Source of the DNA: Candidatus Saccharimonadota bacterium
GTDB lineage: Bacteria; Patescibacteriota; Saccharimonadia; Saccharimonadales; UBA4665
Length of the DNA: 64,000 nt
Direction of reading: 5' to 3'
Assembly: GCA_018062785.1 (NCBI GenBank)
Contig: JAGORO010000004.1
Coordinates: forward strand, 1-64,000
Below, piece after piece: positions 17,510-25,455 of this stretch. The position numbers were made by a program, and so were the translations under genes. The notes beneath the pieces are model-generated. The model did not search any database, was not told where the DNA came from, and was given only the letters and a program-made list of their open reading frames with translations. Position 1 is the first letter of the stretch. The number at the start of each line of letters is the position of its first letter.

Positions 17510-18367
17510 CTACTCATGCTCGCTCCGGATCCTACCCCTAAGCGTACGCAGCTCATGCAGCGCCTCTTTGGCCTGCTCGTGATTGGGCGGCACGCCGTGC
17601 CACTTAAAATCGTACTCCATAAAGTCCACACCCTTTCCGGGAATGGTATAGGCAATAATACAAACCGGCTGCTCAGTAATCGCCTTAGCCATCGCGCAAG
17701 CGTCAATGACGGCTTCGATATCATTACCATTGATTTCTAGAACATGCCAGCCAAAGGCCGTCCATTTGTCTTTGAGGTCGTTGAGTGGCATAACCGTCTC
17801 GGTCGGGCCATCGATCTGAATGTTGTTGCGGTCGATAATCGCGGTAATGTTGTTGAGGCCATACTTTGGACCGAGCATGGCTGCTTCCCAAACATTACCC
17901 TCGTCGAGCTCACCGTCGCCCATCACGACATAGATATGCCGCTGTGTCTGCTTGTCGAGGCGAAATGCCAAGCCCATACCACAAGCTTGGCTCAGGCCGC
18001 AGCCCAAGGGACCACTCGTGCCCTCAACACCGGGTAGCTTACTCCGCTCTGGATGTCCTTGGAGCCTACTGCCTAGTTTACGCAAAGTGGTTAGCTCACT
18101 TTTAGGAAAATAGCCCGCTTCAGCCATGGTAGCGTACCGCACTGGAACACAGTGCCCGTTGCTAAGAAGTAGCACGTCCCGCTCTGGCCAATCAGGTTTT
18201 TTGGGATCATGCCGCATGACATCAAAGTACAGTGCCGTAAATATATCAGCCAAGCCGAGTGGGCCAGCGCTGTGGCCACTACCGGCAGCTTCGAGCATCC
18301 GAATAATGCTCTCCCTGATAGAGGTAGCTTTTAGGTCAAGCTCTTGAACTGTGTATGTTTTACTCAT
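17510..18367 (-). CDS. tktN: transketolase, N-terminal subunit
   Basis: A 285-aa protein matching the pyrophosphate-binding domain of transketolase. The thiamine-diphosphate motif is GDGELDEGNVWEAA (near residue 150) followed by IDRNNIQIDG; SGHSAGPLGLAD near residue 30 and NGHCVP further on carry substrate and cofactor histidines. It pairs with the C-terminal subunit downstream. TATAAT lies 10 nt before the ATG, so this subunit pair probably has its own promoter, separate from rpe 45 nt upstream. Confidence 0.95.
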   Translation of the reverse strand: MSKTYTVQELDLKATSIRESIIRMLEAAGSGHSAGPLGLADIFTALYFDVMRHDPKKPDWPERDVLLLSNGHCVPVRYATMAEAGYFPKSELTTLRKLGSRLQGHPERSKLPGVEGTSGPLGCGLSQACGMGLAFRLDKQTQRHIYVVMGDGELDEGNVWEAAMLGPKYGLNNITAIIDRNNIQIDGPTETVMPLNDLKDKWTAFGWHVLEINGNDIEAVIDACAMAKAITEQPVCIIAYTIPGKGVDFMEYDFKWHGVPPNHEQAKEALHELRTLRGRIRSEHE

Positions 18368-18377
18368 AATGCTTACG

Positions 18378-18383
18378 ATTATA
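18378..18383 (-). promoter_or_regulatory. -10 box of the transketolase pair
   Basis: TATAAT on the minus strand, 10 nt upstream of the tktN ATG with no Shine-Dalgarno, suggesting a leader of only 3-4 nt. Confidence 0.55.
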
Positions 18384-18412
18384 CAGTAGTTATAGCCATC
18401 CAGCTACTAGGG

Positions 18413-19042
18413 TTAGTGAGTGAGTAATGTTTTGATACGCGTGTACGCCTCGGCGGGATTATCACCGTGGAGATAGCCACCTGCATTCAAGACATCTACG
18501 CCACCTTCGGCGAGCGCACGTGCGTTTGTATCGTTCACGCCGCCATCCCAGCCAATCTCGAGCTGTGGCTTGTGAGAACGCAAGGCCCGAACCTTCGCAA
18601 GCAGGCCGAGATCGGCCACTCCACGCTGGCCTAAGATCCCAGAAAAAATCAAAACATGGTCGATATGCTGCAACGCTGGCAGAATTGCCTCGACCGGCGT
18701 TTCCTGAAGTAAGCAGACTCCAGATTCAATGCCGTGCGCTCGCAAGCGCGTCGCAAATTCTACAAAATCTCCTTCGGCTTCTGCGTGTACGATAACCAGC
18801 TGGGGGCCAAGGGCAAGCATAGCTTCCACATGCTCAAATGGCCGCTGATACATGACGTGCAGGTCGGCACGTACTCCGCCCGGCCACCAGATATTCTCGA
18901 CTTCGACAAACCGTTTTGCAAAAACACCATCACCAAGATCAATGTGGACACGGCTTGCGTACTGTGCAGCTTCCTCCATCTGTTTCTGGAAAACCGATGG
19001 ATCGTCGGTCATGATAGTCGGACAGATGTGTACGTTTTTCAT
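18413..19042 (-). CDS. ribulose-phosphate 3-epimerase family protein
   Basis: A 209-aa TIM-barrel protein of the Rpe family, which interconverts ribulose-5-phosphate and xylulose-5-phosphate. It shows CPTIMTDD at the N-terminus, VHIDLGDGVF (where typical Rpe has HxDxMDG), LHVMYQRPFEHV, and the C-terminal IGWDGGVN and DVLNAGGYL phosphate-site motifs. The HIDLGDG change means the exact reaction could differ. The ATG overlaps the stop of the membrane protein gene upstream by 4 nt. Its place with rpiB, gap and transketolase supports a pentose-phosphate role. Confidence 0.83.
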   Translation of the reverse strand: MKNVHICPTIMTDDPSVFQKQMEEAAQYASRVHIDLGDGVFAKRFVEVENIWWPGGVRADLHVMYQRPFEHVEAMLALGPQLVIVHAEAEGDFVEFATRLRAHGIESGVCLLQETPVEAILPALQHIDHVLIFSGILGQRGVADLGLLAKVRALRSHKPQLEIGWDGGVNDTNARALAEGGVDVLNAGGYLHGDNPAEAYTRIKTLLTH

Positions 19043-19545
19043 TTTTTACGGCTCAAACGAGCATCCCATATGCCAAGTATGGCTACGTAGGTCGCAAGGC
19101 CGATAAATAAGAAAGTGATATCAGTCTGGTATGCCTCCCAAAAGCTGGGCTGAGTAACGTATTGCGTCGGCGGGAACCAACGATAACGAATAAATGTCTC
19201 TACCTGTACGAATGCACCGTAAGAAATCGTGCCAACGAGTCCCAGAAAACCCACCATAAACCATCGAAGGAGGGCACCTCGGTAGTGGCGCCAGACGAAT
19301 GGCATCGCCAGAACAACAAAAACCGGCGGCACAAAAGATTGCAGACCAATGTAGGCATATAAATTCTCATTAACGCGTACGCTCGTCATAAGCATACTCA
19401 TCACTGGCACCAGTAACGTCCCCATCCAGTTCACCACCAAAAGCACGAGGAATACCTTTTGCACAGTTGGCGTAATGAGCGCGGTATTCACGGCGACTCG
19501 ACGCTCGGGCGATGAAGCCGTGACTTTTTTGGTTACGCTCCTCAT
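19039..19545 (-). CDS. four-helix membrane protein in the pentose-phosphate operon
   Basis: A 168-aa protein with four predicted membrane helices (about residues 30-52, 62-84, 91-113 and 143-160) and a basic N-terminus and C-terminus. I do not recognise a family. It starts directly after the rpiB stop and overlaps rpe by 4 nt, so it is translated as part of gap-rpiB-rpe. Nothing in it marks a transporter, although the setting invites the idea of a small sugar or ion channel, or a membrane anchor. Confidence 0.78.
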   Translation of the reverse strand: MRSVTKKVTASSPERRVAVNTALITPTVQKVFLVLLVVNWMGTLLVPVMSMLMTSVRVNENLYAYIGLQSFVPPVFVVLAMPFVWRHYRGALLRWFMVGFLGLVGTISYGAFVQVETFIRYRWFPPTQYVTQPSFWEAYQTDITFLFIGLATYVAILGIWDARLSRKK

Positions 19546-19989
19546 TTAAAATTCATCCATTTCTTGAATTCTGCGTCGAAAACGAGGCGCCTCAGCAAAT
19601 GGCGTTATCAGCCACGTGTGCATGATGCCGAGTACTTGGTCGTACGTCAGAGATCGCGCAGGTAAACAGAGCACATTACTATTATCATCGTTGCGAGAAC
19701 TCCGAGCCGACTCTTGATCGTACGCTAGCACCGCTCGAATTCCTCTAAAGCGATTGGCCGCCATGGCCATCCCCTGCCCGCTTCCACACAGCAAAATCCC
19801 ACGACTGTTTTCGAAATCCTTGTCGCCAAGCATGCCGTTGCACACTCGCGCAGCAAACTGGGGAAAATCATCCTGAGGTTGTCTTGTACCACCTTGGTCT
19901 TGAACCTCGTAGCCACCACGAATCAGGTAGGCTTCGAGCTTTTCCTTTAGATCGTAACCGTTATGATCGGCCCCAAGATAAATCTTCAT
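19546..19989 (-). CDS. rpiB: ribose-5-phosphate isomerase B
   Basis: A 147-aa RpiB/LacAB-family enzyme, interconverting ribose-5-phosphate and ribulose-5-phosphate. The N-terminus MKIYLGADHNGYDLK, the catalytic cysteine C68 in ILLCGSGQGMAMAANR, and the RNDDNSNVLCLPAR segment are all family marks. The ATG overlaps the stop of the 100-aa membrane protein by 4 nt. With Rpe and split transketolase it forms the non-oxidative pentose-phosphate route. Confidence 0.94.
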   Translation of the reverse strand: MKIYLGADHNGYDLKEKLEAYLIRGGYEVQDQGGTRQPQDDFPQFAARVCNGMLGDKDFENSRGILLCGSGQGMAMAANRFRGIRAVLAYDQESARSSRNDDNSNVLCLPARSLTYDQVLGIMHTWLITPFAEAPRFRRRIQEMDEF

Positions 19990-20288
19990 TGCTTATGCCT
20001 CGTATACGAAATAAGGAACGGTATCCACCCAACGAACATGTAGAGAGCAAGAAGTATTGAAAGAATACTACACAGATGTTTCACGAGTGTAGCTGTATCC
20101 GACAATCCTATACTCCCCCCAAAGACAAACTGCGTAACAAACGAAATGACCAAACCTAGTGGCAGTGCTACTAGCCAGAGCACCAGCCATTTCACCCAAG
20201 ACCTAGACTGTGTCTGCTCCCCCAAGGTGGTCTGAGGCGCTTGAGCCACATCTGGCGTAAATGGTTCGTTTGGATTATCTGTCTGCAC
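19986..20288 (-). CDS. small membrane protein downstream of gap
   Basis: A 100-aa protein with a proline- and glutamine-rich polar N-terminus and two membrane helices (about residues 31-56 and 70-94). No family recognised. It begins at a GTG 2 nt after the GAPDH stop and overlaps rpiB by 4 nt, so it is part of the same operon. The N-terminal part is probably cytoplasmic. Confidence 0.75.
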   Translation of the reverse strand: MQTDNPNEPFTPDVAQAPQTTLGEQTQSRSWVKWLVLWLVALPLGLVISFVTQFVFGGSIGLSDTATLVKHLCSILSILLALYMFVGWIPFLISYTRHKQ

Positions 20289-20290
20289 TG

Positions 20291-21310
20291 CTACGCCTTC
20301 TTTTTCAAAAGCTTACCGACGTCGGCGACAACTTCGACTAGGCGGTTACTGTAGCCCCATTCGTTGTCGTACCACACCATTACCTTCACTAGATTGCCGT
20401 CGACTACCTTAGTGAGCTGGAGGTCTACCGTTCCCGAATGACTATTACCGATGTAATCACTCGATACGAGCGCTTCGTCGCTCACACCCAAAATGCCTTC
20501 ATAAAACGGCTCTTTGGCCGCCTTTTTAAATGCAGCATTGAGCTCATCGACTGTTACATCGCGCTTCAAAAGCGCAGTAACATCACTGAGTGAAACTACG
20601 GGCGTCGGCACGCGTACGCTTACTCCATCGAACTTATCCTTGAGCTGAGGAAGCGTAAGCGTAACAGCAACTGCTGCCCCGGTGCTCGTTGGCACCATAT
20701 TTTCGGCGGCGTTGCGTCCTTCGCGCAAATCTTTTGATGGTGCATCCTGTAGCGCTTGGCTAGCAGTGTAACTGTGAACTGTTGTTAGCATGGACTTCTC
20801 GACGCCAAATTCCGAATCCAAGATCGCCATAACAGCACCCAGAGAGTTGGTTGTGCAGCTCGCATTACTGATAATATCGGTTGAGCTTTCTAACTTATCG
20901 TCGTTAGCGCCAAGTACAATTGTGTCGACACCCTTACTCTTGGTAGGACCAGATATGACGACACGCTTGGCCCCAGCTCGCAGGTGGCCCGATGCTCCTT
21001 CTTTGTCTGTGAATCGACCGGTACTCTCGATAACCACATCCACATCGAGCTTCTTCCACGGGAGTAAGGCTGGATCTTTTTCGGCGCATACCTCTATTTT
21101 GTGTCCGTTTACTATAATGTGCTCGTCGTCACTCGACACCTTGTGCTCATACGTGCCGTAGTTGCTGTCGTGCTTCAAGAGGTACGCTAAGGTTTTGGTA
21201 TCCGTCAGATCGTTCACTGCGACTACTTCTAGGTCACTGCGATCAAATGCGATCCGAAATGCGTTCCGCCCAATGCGTCCGAAGCCGTTGATTGCTATTC
21301 TCGTTTTCAT
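20291..21310 (-). CDS. gap: glyceraldehyde-3-phosphate dehydrogenase
   Basis: A 339-aa GAPDH, oxidising and phosphorylating glyceraldehyde-3-phosphate. The catalytic cysteine is C152 in SNASCTTNSLGAVM, the partner histidine lies in TTVHSYTASQ (about residue 179), and the N-terminal NAD-binding motif is INGFGRIGRNAFRIA. GAGGTGG precedes the ATG. It heads a five-gene run with a small membrane protein, rpiB, a four-helix membrane protein and an Rpe-like gene. Confidence 0.98.
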   Translation of the reverse strand: MKTRIAINGFGRIGRNAFRIAFDRSDLEVVAVNDLTDTKTLAYLLKHDSNYGTYEHKVSSDDEHIIVNGHKIEVCAEKDPALLPWKKLDVDVVIESTGRFTDKEGASGHLRAGAKRVVISGPTKSKGVDTIVLGANDDKLESSTDIISNASCTTNSLGAVMAILDSEFGVEKSMLTTVHSYTASQALQDAPSKDLREGRNAAENMVPTSTGAAVAVTLTLPQLKDKFDGVSVRVPTPVVSLSDVTALLKRDVTVDELNAAFKKAAKEPFYEGILGVSDEALVSSDYIGNSHSGTVDLQLTKVVDGNLVKVMVWYDNEWGYSNRLVEVVADVGKLLKKKA

Positions 21311-21404
21311 ATTCCACCTCTGTTGTTACTAGGTATTTTCATTCCCATTTTTCTTATGCTTCTATTGTAAACCAATTACGCCACCGTCGGCAAGTTATGA
21401 ACAG

Positions 21405-21938
21405 CTACGCCCGCGATAGAACCACAAGGCTAGACAGCGGAATCACCCACCCCCTGTCTGATTGGGCGCCAATATCCATATCCACGATATTACCAAGACC
21501 TCTTGACACCAAGATAGTAGCCGTCTCCGGAGAATCGAACGACCCGATCTCGACCCCGACAACGGTCAGCACTCCCTGTATGGCATTTGCAGAAGGGTCA
21601 CTGTCATAGCTACCGATTTCGTGACGAAACAGCTCTCTATACTCTCTGCTCAGCGGATGTCCGACAAAACGCATCGCGTGCGATGATCTGCCTGCTAGGT
21701 ACAGCTCTTCGCCGGTTGTCGCTTGGAGCGATCCTACTAGCTCACTATTTGCTACCACGTATGCTGCCCTTGCCCGCCGAACGTTTGGTGGCAGCTGATC
21801 CTCATGGTAACGATTTTGTCCCGCAATAGCTCTATGAAGCGTCGCATAGAAGTCGTTTCGGGTTTGCTTTCGCGCTTGGTGTAATTCCTCGAGAGACCGA
21901 GCGCTAGGGTAGCTGGAGGCTGTTTGTTCGAATGACAT
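21405..21938 (-). CDS. hypothetical protein, 177 aa
   Basis: A soluble protein of no recognised family. The first 75 residues are charged and helical (SLEELHQARKQTRNDFYATL), then come RFVGHPLSREYRELFRHEIG and a beta-rich C-terminal end with VLTVVGVEIGSFDSPETATI and ILVSRGLGNIVDMDIG. The ATG at 21938 is taken because the in-frame upstream extension is out of character. TATAGT and AAGGT lie upstream, but AAGGT is too far away to act as an ideal ribosome-binding site. It stands alone between gap and a Nudix gene. Confidence 0.72.
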   Translation of the reverse strand: MSFEQTASSYPSARSLEELHQARKQTRNDFYATLHRAIAGQNRYHEDQLPPNVRRARAAYVVANSELVGSLQATTGEELYLAGRSSHAMRFVGHPLSREYRELFRHEIGSYDSDPSANAIQGVLTVVGVEIGSFDSPETATILVSRGLGNIVDMDIGAQSDRGWVIPLSSLVVLSRA

Positions 21939-22063
21939 AGTGTTTGTTGTTAGTACCTTACAGCAGGTACTATACACTCCTCTGAGCAGACGTCCAGAAG
22001 CTGTGATAAAAATCACTACCTACCCGATGACGTGCAAGAGTTAGTCGATAGTAGCGGTTAGCA

Positions 22064-22513
22064 TTACGGTTGTTGGTCTGTCAGCAAACCACTCTCTTGT
22101 GCAAAGCGTAACCCTGTGCAGTACACCCGATGGGGGAAGGCTAGGAGTGCCTCCTCGACGGTCATCCATTCGTATGCATCATGTTCAAAACTCAATACTA
22201 CGTCTGTCTCGACCGCTAGTTTTGCTACGTATACAAACCGGTGGATTATCTTTGATCGGCGCTGATCATGCTCGGAGTTAGCATATGCGAGCACAAGTTT
22301 TGCCGGTTCAATCTCTATTCCCGACTCTTCGAGAGCCTCTCTGCGTACTGCGGCAACATACTCTTCGCCAACGTCCACACCGCCCCCAGGGAAATCCCAA
22401 TCACCGGCACGATTTTCATCACCCGCGTGCCTGCGCAAAAGGAGCACTTGTCCTTCTGGGTTGACTACGATCACCTTGGTGACGTAATCGATTGTAGTTA
22501 TCTCTGATTCCAT
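22064..22513 (-). CDS. Nudix hydrolase
   Basis: A 149-aa Nudix protein. The box starts GGGVDVGEEYVAAVRREALE near residue 41 and continues ESGIEI, close to consensus, and the preceding LLRRHAGDENRAGDWDFPGG is typical of small nucleotide or sugar-nucleotide hydrolases. Its ATG lies inside the 3' end of ppa (16-nt overlap), so the two are translationally coupled. Pyrophosphatase next to a pyrophosphate-releasing hydrolase is a plausible pairing, but the substrate is unknown. Confidence 0.86.
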   Translation of the reverse strand: MESEITTIDYVTKVIVVNPEGQVLLLRRHAGDENRAGDWDFPGGGVDVGEEYVAAVRREALEESGIEIEPAKLVLAYANSEHDQRRSKIIHRFVYVAKLAVETDVVLSFEHDAYEWMTVEEALLAFPHRVYCTGLRFAQESGLLTDQQP

Positions 22514-23028
22514 CTTTCGACTGACTGACTAATAATAGTCTTGGCTGCCTCGGCATCACCCCACCCTTCGACAATTGTAGACCCAGGCTTCTTGAGATCT
22601 TTGTAGTGCGCAAAGTGCTCACTAATCTTCTGCTTCCAACGCTCACCGAGGTCATCGAGGCTTCTAATACTGTCGCCAGTGTCTCTGTCGTCAGCAGGCA
22701 CTACCACCACTTTGTGATCGGCCTCGCCATCATCGATAAAGTTCAGTACGCCAATAACGCGTGCTTCGAGCCAAATTCCAGTTGGCAGCGGTTCGCTACA
22801 GACGATAAGTGTATCGAGCTCATCACCGTCTTCGTCGAGCGTCTGGGGTATGAAACCGTAGTTTACGGGTTTTGCATAAATACTTGGTTCGACGCGATCG
22901 AGCATAAAACAAGCTCGCTCCCTATCCCACTCCACCTTCAACATACTGCCCTGCGGGATTTCTACTACCGTATTTACTGTCGCATTCTGCCAGTCGCCAG
23001 GTGTTAGTACTTGGTTAAAATCTGCCAT
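22498..23028 (-). CDS. ppa: inorganic pyrophosphatase, family I
   Basis: A 176-aa soluble pyrophosphatase. The metal-binding motif EDGDELDTLIV (about residues 64-74) and the NYGFIPQTL and IVEGWGDAEAA segments fit family I. AAAGGAGGAG gives a strong ribosome-binding site before the ATG. It runs divergently from the phosphodiesterase gene, with only 50 nt between start codons, so the two promoters overlap. Confidence 0.95.
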   Translation of the reverse strand: MADFNQVLTPGDWQNATVNTVVEIPQGSMLKVEWDRERACFMLDRVEPSIYAKPVNYGFIPQTLDEDGDELDTLIVCSEPLPTGIWLEARVIGVLNFIDDGEADHKVVVVPADDRDTGDSIRSLDDLGERWKQKISEHFAHYKDLKKPGSTIVEGWGDAEAAKTIISQSVERWNQR

Positions 23029-23066
23029 ATTCTCCTCCTTTAGCTACGTTTACCCTGTAGATATTG

Positions 23067-23072
23067 TACTAT
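23067..23072 (+). promoter_or_regulatory. -10 box of the glycerophosphodiesterase gene
   Basis: TACTAT followed by 6 nt and the ATG at 23079, the leaderless spacing. TACAAT on the opposite strand (23063-23068) overlaps it and would serve ppa. Confidence 0.5.
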
Positions 23073-23078
23073 AAAGAA

Positions 23079-23771
23079 ATGAAAATTATTGGACATCGGG
23101 GTGCCGCTGGCTTGGCGCCCGAAAACACCATTGCCGCTTTTGAGGTGGCCCTTCGTCTCGGCGTTGATGCAATCGAGTGTGACGTACACGAAACCCGAGA
23201 TGGCAAACTCGTACTCTTCCACGATCACTATTTTGAAGTTGCATCAAAAAATGGCGACAAACGGCAGGTCTACATCCACAAGCATTCACTGTCCGAACTA
23301 CAGAAACTCAAACCGAACATCGCTACCTTCGAGCAAGCTCTTATGACCGTCGATGGAGCCTGTGAACTCCTCGTCGAACTCAAGAAAAACGTACCGTATC
23401 TACAGGTCGCCAAGCTAGTAGACCAGTACAACAGGGGCTTGACCACCGATAAAACCGCCAAAATTATATCGTTTGAGTTCGCTACGCTCAAAGCAGTCCA
23501 TCGAGATTTTCCCCATATCTATCTCGTCGTGAACGAAAAATGGTCCAGTATCCGCGCTATACTGCGTGCAAAATATCTCCACACTAACCGGATTCAGATG
23601 GATCAAAAGTGGCTGTGGCGTGGCGTTGTTAAGCATGTACATAAAAAAGGGATTGCCCTCGCTCCCTATACTGTCAACGACCCAGCGCGAATCCGCTCAT
23701 GGGAACCGTATCTTTACGGCGTGGTGACGGATCGGCCAGACCTATTCATCACCTCAAGAGATACGCTATAA
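23079..23771 (+). CDS. glycerophosphodiester phosphodiesterase
   Basis: A 230-aa GDPD-family TIM-barrel enzyme that releases an alcohol from glycerophosphodiesters, giving glycerol-3-phosphate. The N-terminal motif MKIIGHRGAAGLAPENTIAA and the metal-site segment AIECDVHETRDGKLVLFHD (about residues 34-52) are diagnostic. The product is cytoplasmic, with no signal peptide. The start is the ATG at 23079, since the 15-nt upstream extension begins at a TTG inside the promoter. Its stop codon TAA forms part of the TATAAT box of the next gene. Confidence 0.92.
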   Translation: MKIIGHRGAAGLAPENTIAAFEVALRLGVDAIECDVHETRDGKLVLFHDHYFEVASKNGDKRQVYIHKHSLSELQKLKPNIATFEQALMTVDGACELLVELKKNVPYLQVAKLVDQYNRGLTTDKTAKIISFEFATLKAVHRDFPHIYLVVNEKWSSIRAILRAKYLHTNRIQMDQKWLWRGVVKHVHKKGIALAPYTVNDPARIRSWEPYLYGVVTDRPDLFITSRDTL

Positions 23772-23782
23772 TACCTCCTATC
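23772..23782 (+). promoter_or_regulatory. intergenic start region of the PLD-like gene
   Basis: TATAAT at 23768-23773 contains the TAA stop of the preceding gene and lies 10 nt before the ATG at 23783. No Shine-Dalgarno is present; the intervening bases read ACCTCCT, the reverse sense of one. Confidence 0.5.
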
Positions 23783-24769
23783 ATGAAACGACAGCCTGAG
23801 CTCCTGCTGCCACAAGCCTTTGTCCAAGAAGCTATCAAAAAAATCGGTACTGCAAAAGTACGTGTTCGACTGATCTCAACGATTATGACCGAGGATGCTT
23901 CGACCCGACGGCTCATACGGGCGCTCGCTGCCGCATCAAAACGAGGAGTAGATATCGAAGTCGGTGCCGATGTGTTCACGTTTGGGGTCGTCAACAACGA
24001 TTGGAATCCGTTATCTTCCTTTAACCGTGGCCTCCGCTCTGCCAGACAAATGCGCAAACACTTATTGGCAGCTGGTGTAACATTTCAATGGATTGGTAGG
24101 CTCGGGCCAGTCCTGTTTGCCGGTCGTACCCACATCAAGTGGCTTATCGTTGACGATTACGTGTACTCATTCGGGGGTGTCAATCTTTACAAACCGGGTA
24201 TTAGCCATGCTGACTACATGCTCGGCATGGCTAATGGCAGTCTCGCCGACCGGCTCGAAGATGAACATCGACGCATCGTTCGAGCGGACAAAATCGACAA
24301 ATTTTATAAAAGTCACAGTTTTGAATCTATGTACGGCACAGTTTTGATCGATGGTGGTATTTTTAATAACTCGATCATTTACAATCGTGCCTGCAAGCTA
24401 GCCCTAGAGGCCGAGAAAGTTCTGCTGGTTTCACAGTACTGCCCTTCGGGTAAGCTTGGCAGAATTTTATCGCATACATCGACTCGTTTTTACTTTAATC
24501 ACTGGAAAAACGCCACCAAATTTAATCGTATCTTAATCCGTACTGGCATGTTCTTTAGCGGCATATTGACGGATTACACCCGCCGTGAATATATCCACGC
24601 CAAGTTTATGATCTTTGAGATGCCCGACGGACAGAAGATTGCCCTAACGGGCTCACACAATTTCGTCCACGGAGGCGTACTACTCGGCACGCGCGAGATC
24701 GCACTCGAGACAACCAACCCAACCATCATTGCCCAACTCGAAGGGTTTTGGAAAGAGCACATCGAGTAG
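23783..24769 (+). CDS. phospholipase D-like / cardiolipin synthase-type protein
   Basis: A 328-aa PLD-superfamily protein with two HKD motifs. The first reads HIKWLIVDD (about residues 118-126) and is canonical. The second is HAKFMIFE (about residues 272-279), with glutamate where aspartate is usual, followed by ALTGSHNF. Cardiolipin synthases normally have N-terminal membrane helices, which are lacking here, so phosphatidyltransferase, phosphodiesterase or another role is possible. It lies 11 nt after the glycerophosphodiesterase, which suggests a lipid-turnover pair. Confidence 0.83.
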   Translation: MKRQPELLLPQAFVQEAIKKIGTAKVRVRLISTIMTEDASTRRLIRALAAASKRGVDIEVGADVFTFGVVNNDWNPLSSFNRGLRSARQMRKHLLAAGVTFQWIGRLGPVLFAGRTHIKWLIVDDYVYSFGGVNLYKPGISHADYMLGMANGSLADRLEDEHRRIVRADKIDKFYKSHSFESMYGTVLIDGGIFNNSIIYNRACKLALEAEKVLLVSQYCPSGKLGRILSHTSTRFYFNHWKNATKFNRILIRTGMFFSGILTDYTRREYIHAKFMIFEMPDGQKIALTGSHNFVHGGVLLGTREIALETTNPTIIAQLEGFWKEHIE

Positions 24770-24777
24770 CAACCGCT

Positions 24778-25455
24778 ATGACAGATATACTTTTTCTCAA
24801 AAAACGACAGATCGGCCACAACACTTGGGAGTTTATTTTTCAGCCCAAACAACCGATACAATACGCATCTGGGCAGTATATTGATGTGTTTACTTTGCGA
24901 CTACTCGACGACCCACGAGGCCAGAGTCGCACCTTCTCTCTCACCTCGACTCCAGTCGACGACTTCATCTCATTTGCTACTTTTACCCCTGAAAATCCAT
25001 CGCCATTTAAGGAACTGTTGCTTGCACTGCAACCCGGCGAGGCACTACAAGCCTCCGAAGCCATGGGCGATATGGTCCTACCGAGGCTACAATCAACCTC
25101 GCTTGTGTTTGTGGCGGGTGGCCTAGGCATCGCTTCATTCATCTCGCACCTCAAGACGTGTGAAAGGTCTAACCTTTCACACCCCGTAACGCTTTTGTGG
25201 GCACTACGCAAGCTATCGGACGCGGCAGACTTTCCGGTTCTCGATACATTCGATTTTGCTTACCGGCATGATTATGTAGCGCCCGAGCGTGTACTGACTA
25301 GTGAAATTCTTGCACGTGCTGGCGCAACGGGGATGATTTATGTCTCGGGAAGTCAGAAGTTTACCGAGTCTATCGTTGCCGAGCTACGCGCGCTAGGGCA
25401 CCCAGATACTCGCCTCGCCTTCGACTATTTCACAGGCTACCAAGATATTCTTTAG
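24778..25455 (+). CDS. FAD/NAD(P)-binding ferredoxin reductase-like oxidoreductase
   Basis: A 225-aa flavoprotein reductase of the ferredoxin-NADP+ reductase fold. The FAD motif RTFSLTSTP (about residues 45-53) and the nucleotide-binding glycine loop VAGGLGIASFISHL (about residues 110-123) are clear, as is a C-terminal YVSGSQKFTESIVAELRALG stretch. It has no ferredoxin domain, so it probably passes electrons to a separate partner. The ATG at 24778 follows the PLD-like gene by 8 nt. A perfect hairpin lies inside the coding sequence. Confidence 0.85.
   Translation: MTDILFLKKRQIGHNTWEFIFQPKQPIQYASGQYIDVFTLRLLDDPRGQSRTFSLTSTPVDDFISFATFTPENPSPFKELLLALQPGEALQASEAMGDMVLPRLQSTSLVFVAGGLGIASFISHLKTCERSNLSHPVTLLWALRKLSDAADFPVLDTFDFAYRHDYVAPERVLTSEILARAGATGMIYVSGSQKFTESIVAELRALGHPDTRLAFDYFTGYQDIL
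25158..25182. repeat. perfect 11-bp inverted repeat inside a coding sequence
   Basis: GTGTGAAAGGT and ACCTTTCACAC flank a 3-nt loop (CTA) within the reductase gene, coding for the segment TCERSNLSHPV just after the glycine loop. Such a tight perfect stem is unexpected in coding DNA. It could be a small palindromic insertion or a regulatory hairpin. Confidence 0.8.

Noticed and set aside
17359-17730. 123-aa minus-strand ORF across the transketolase gap
   Set aside because: Most of it lies inside tktN in another frame, and its product has no domain character.
21530-21550. tRNA T-arm-like GAATCGAAC sequence
   Set aside because: It lies inside the 177-aa coding sequence, and no acceptor or anticodon arm could be built around it.
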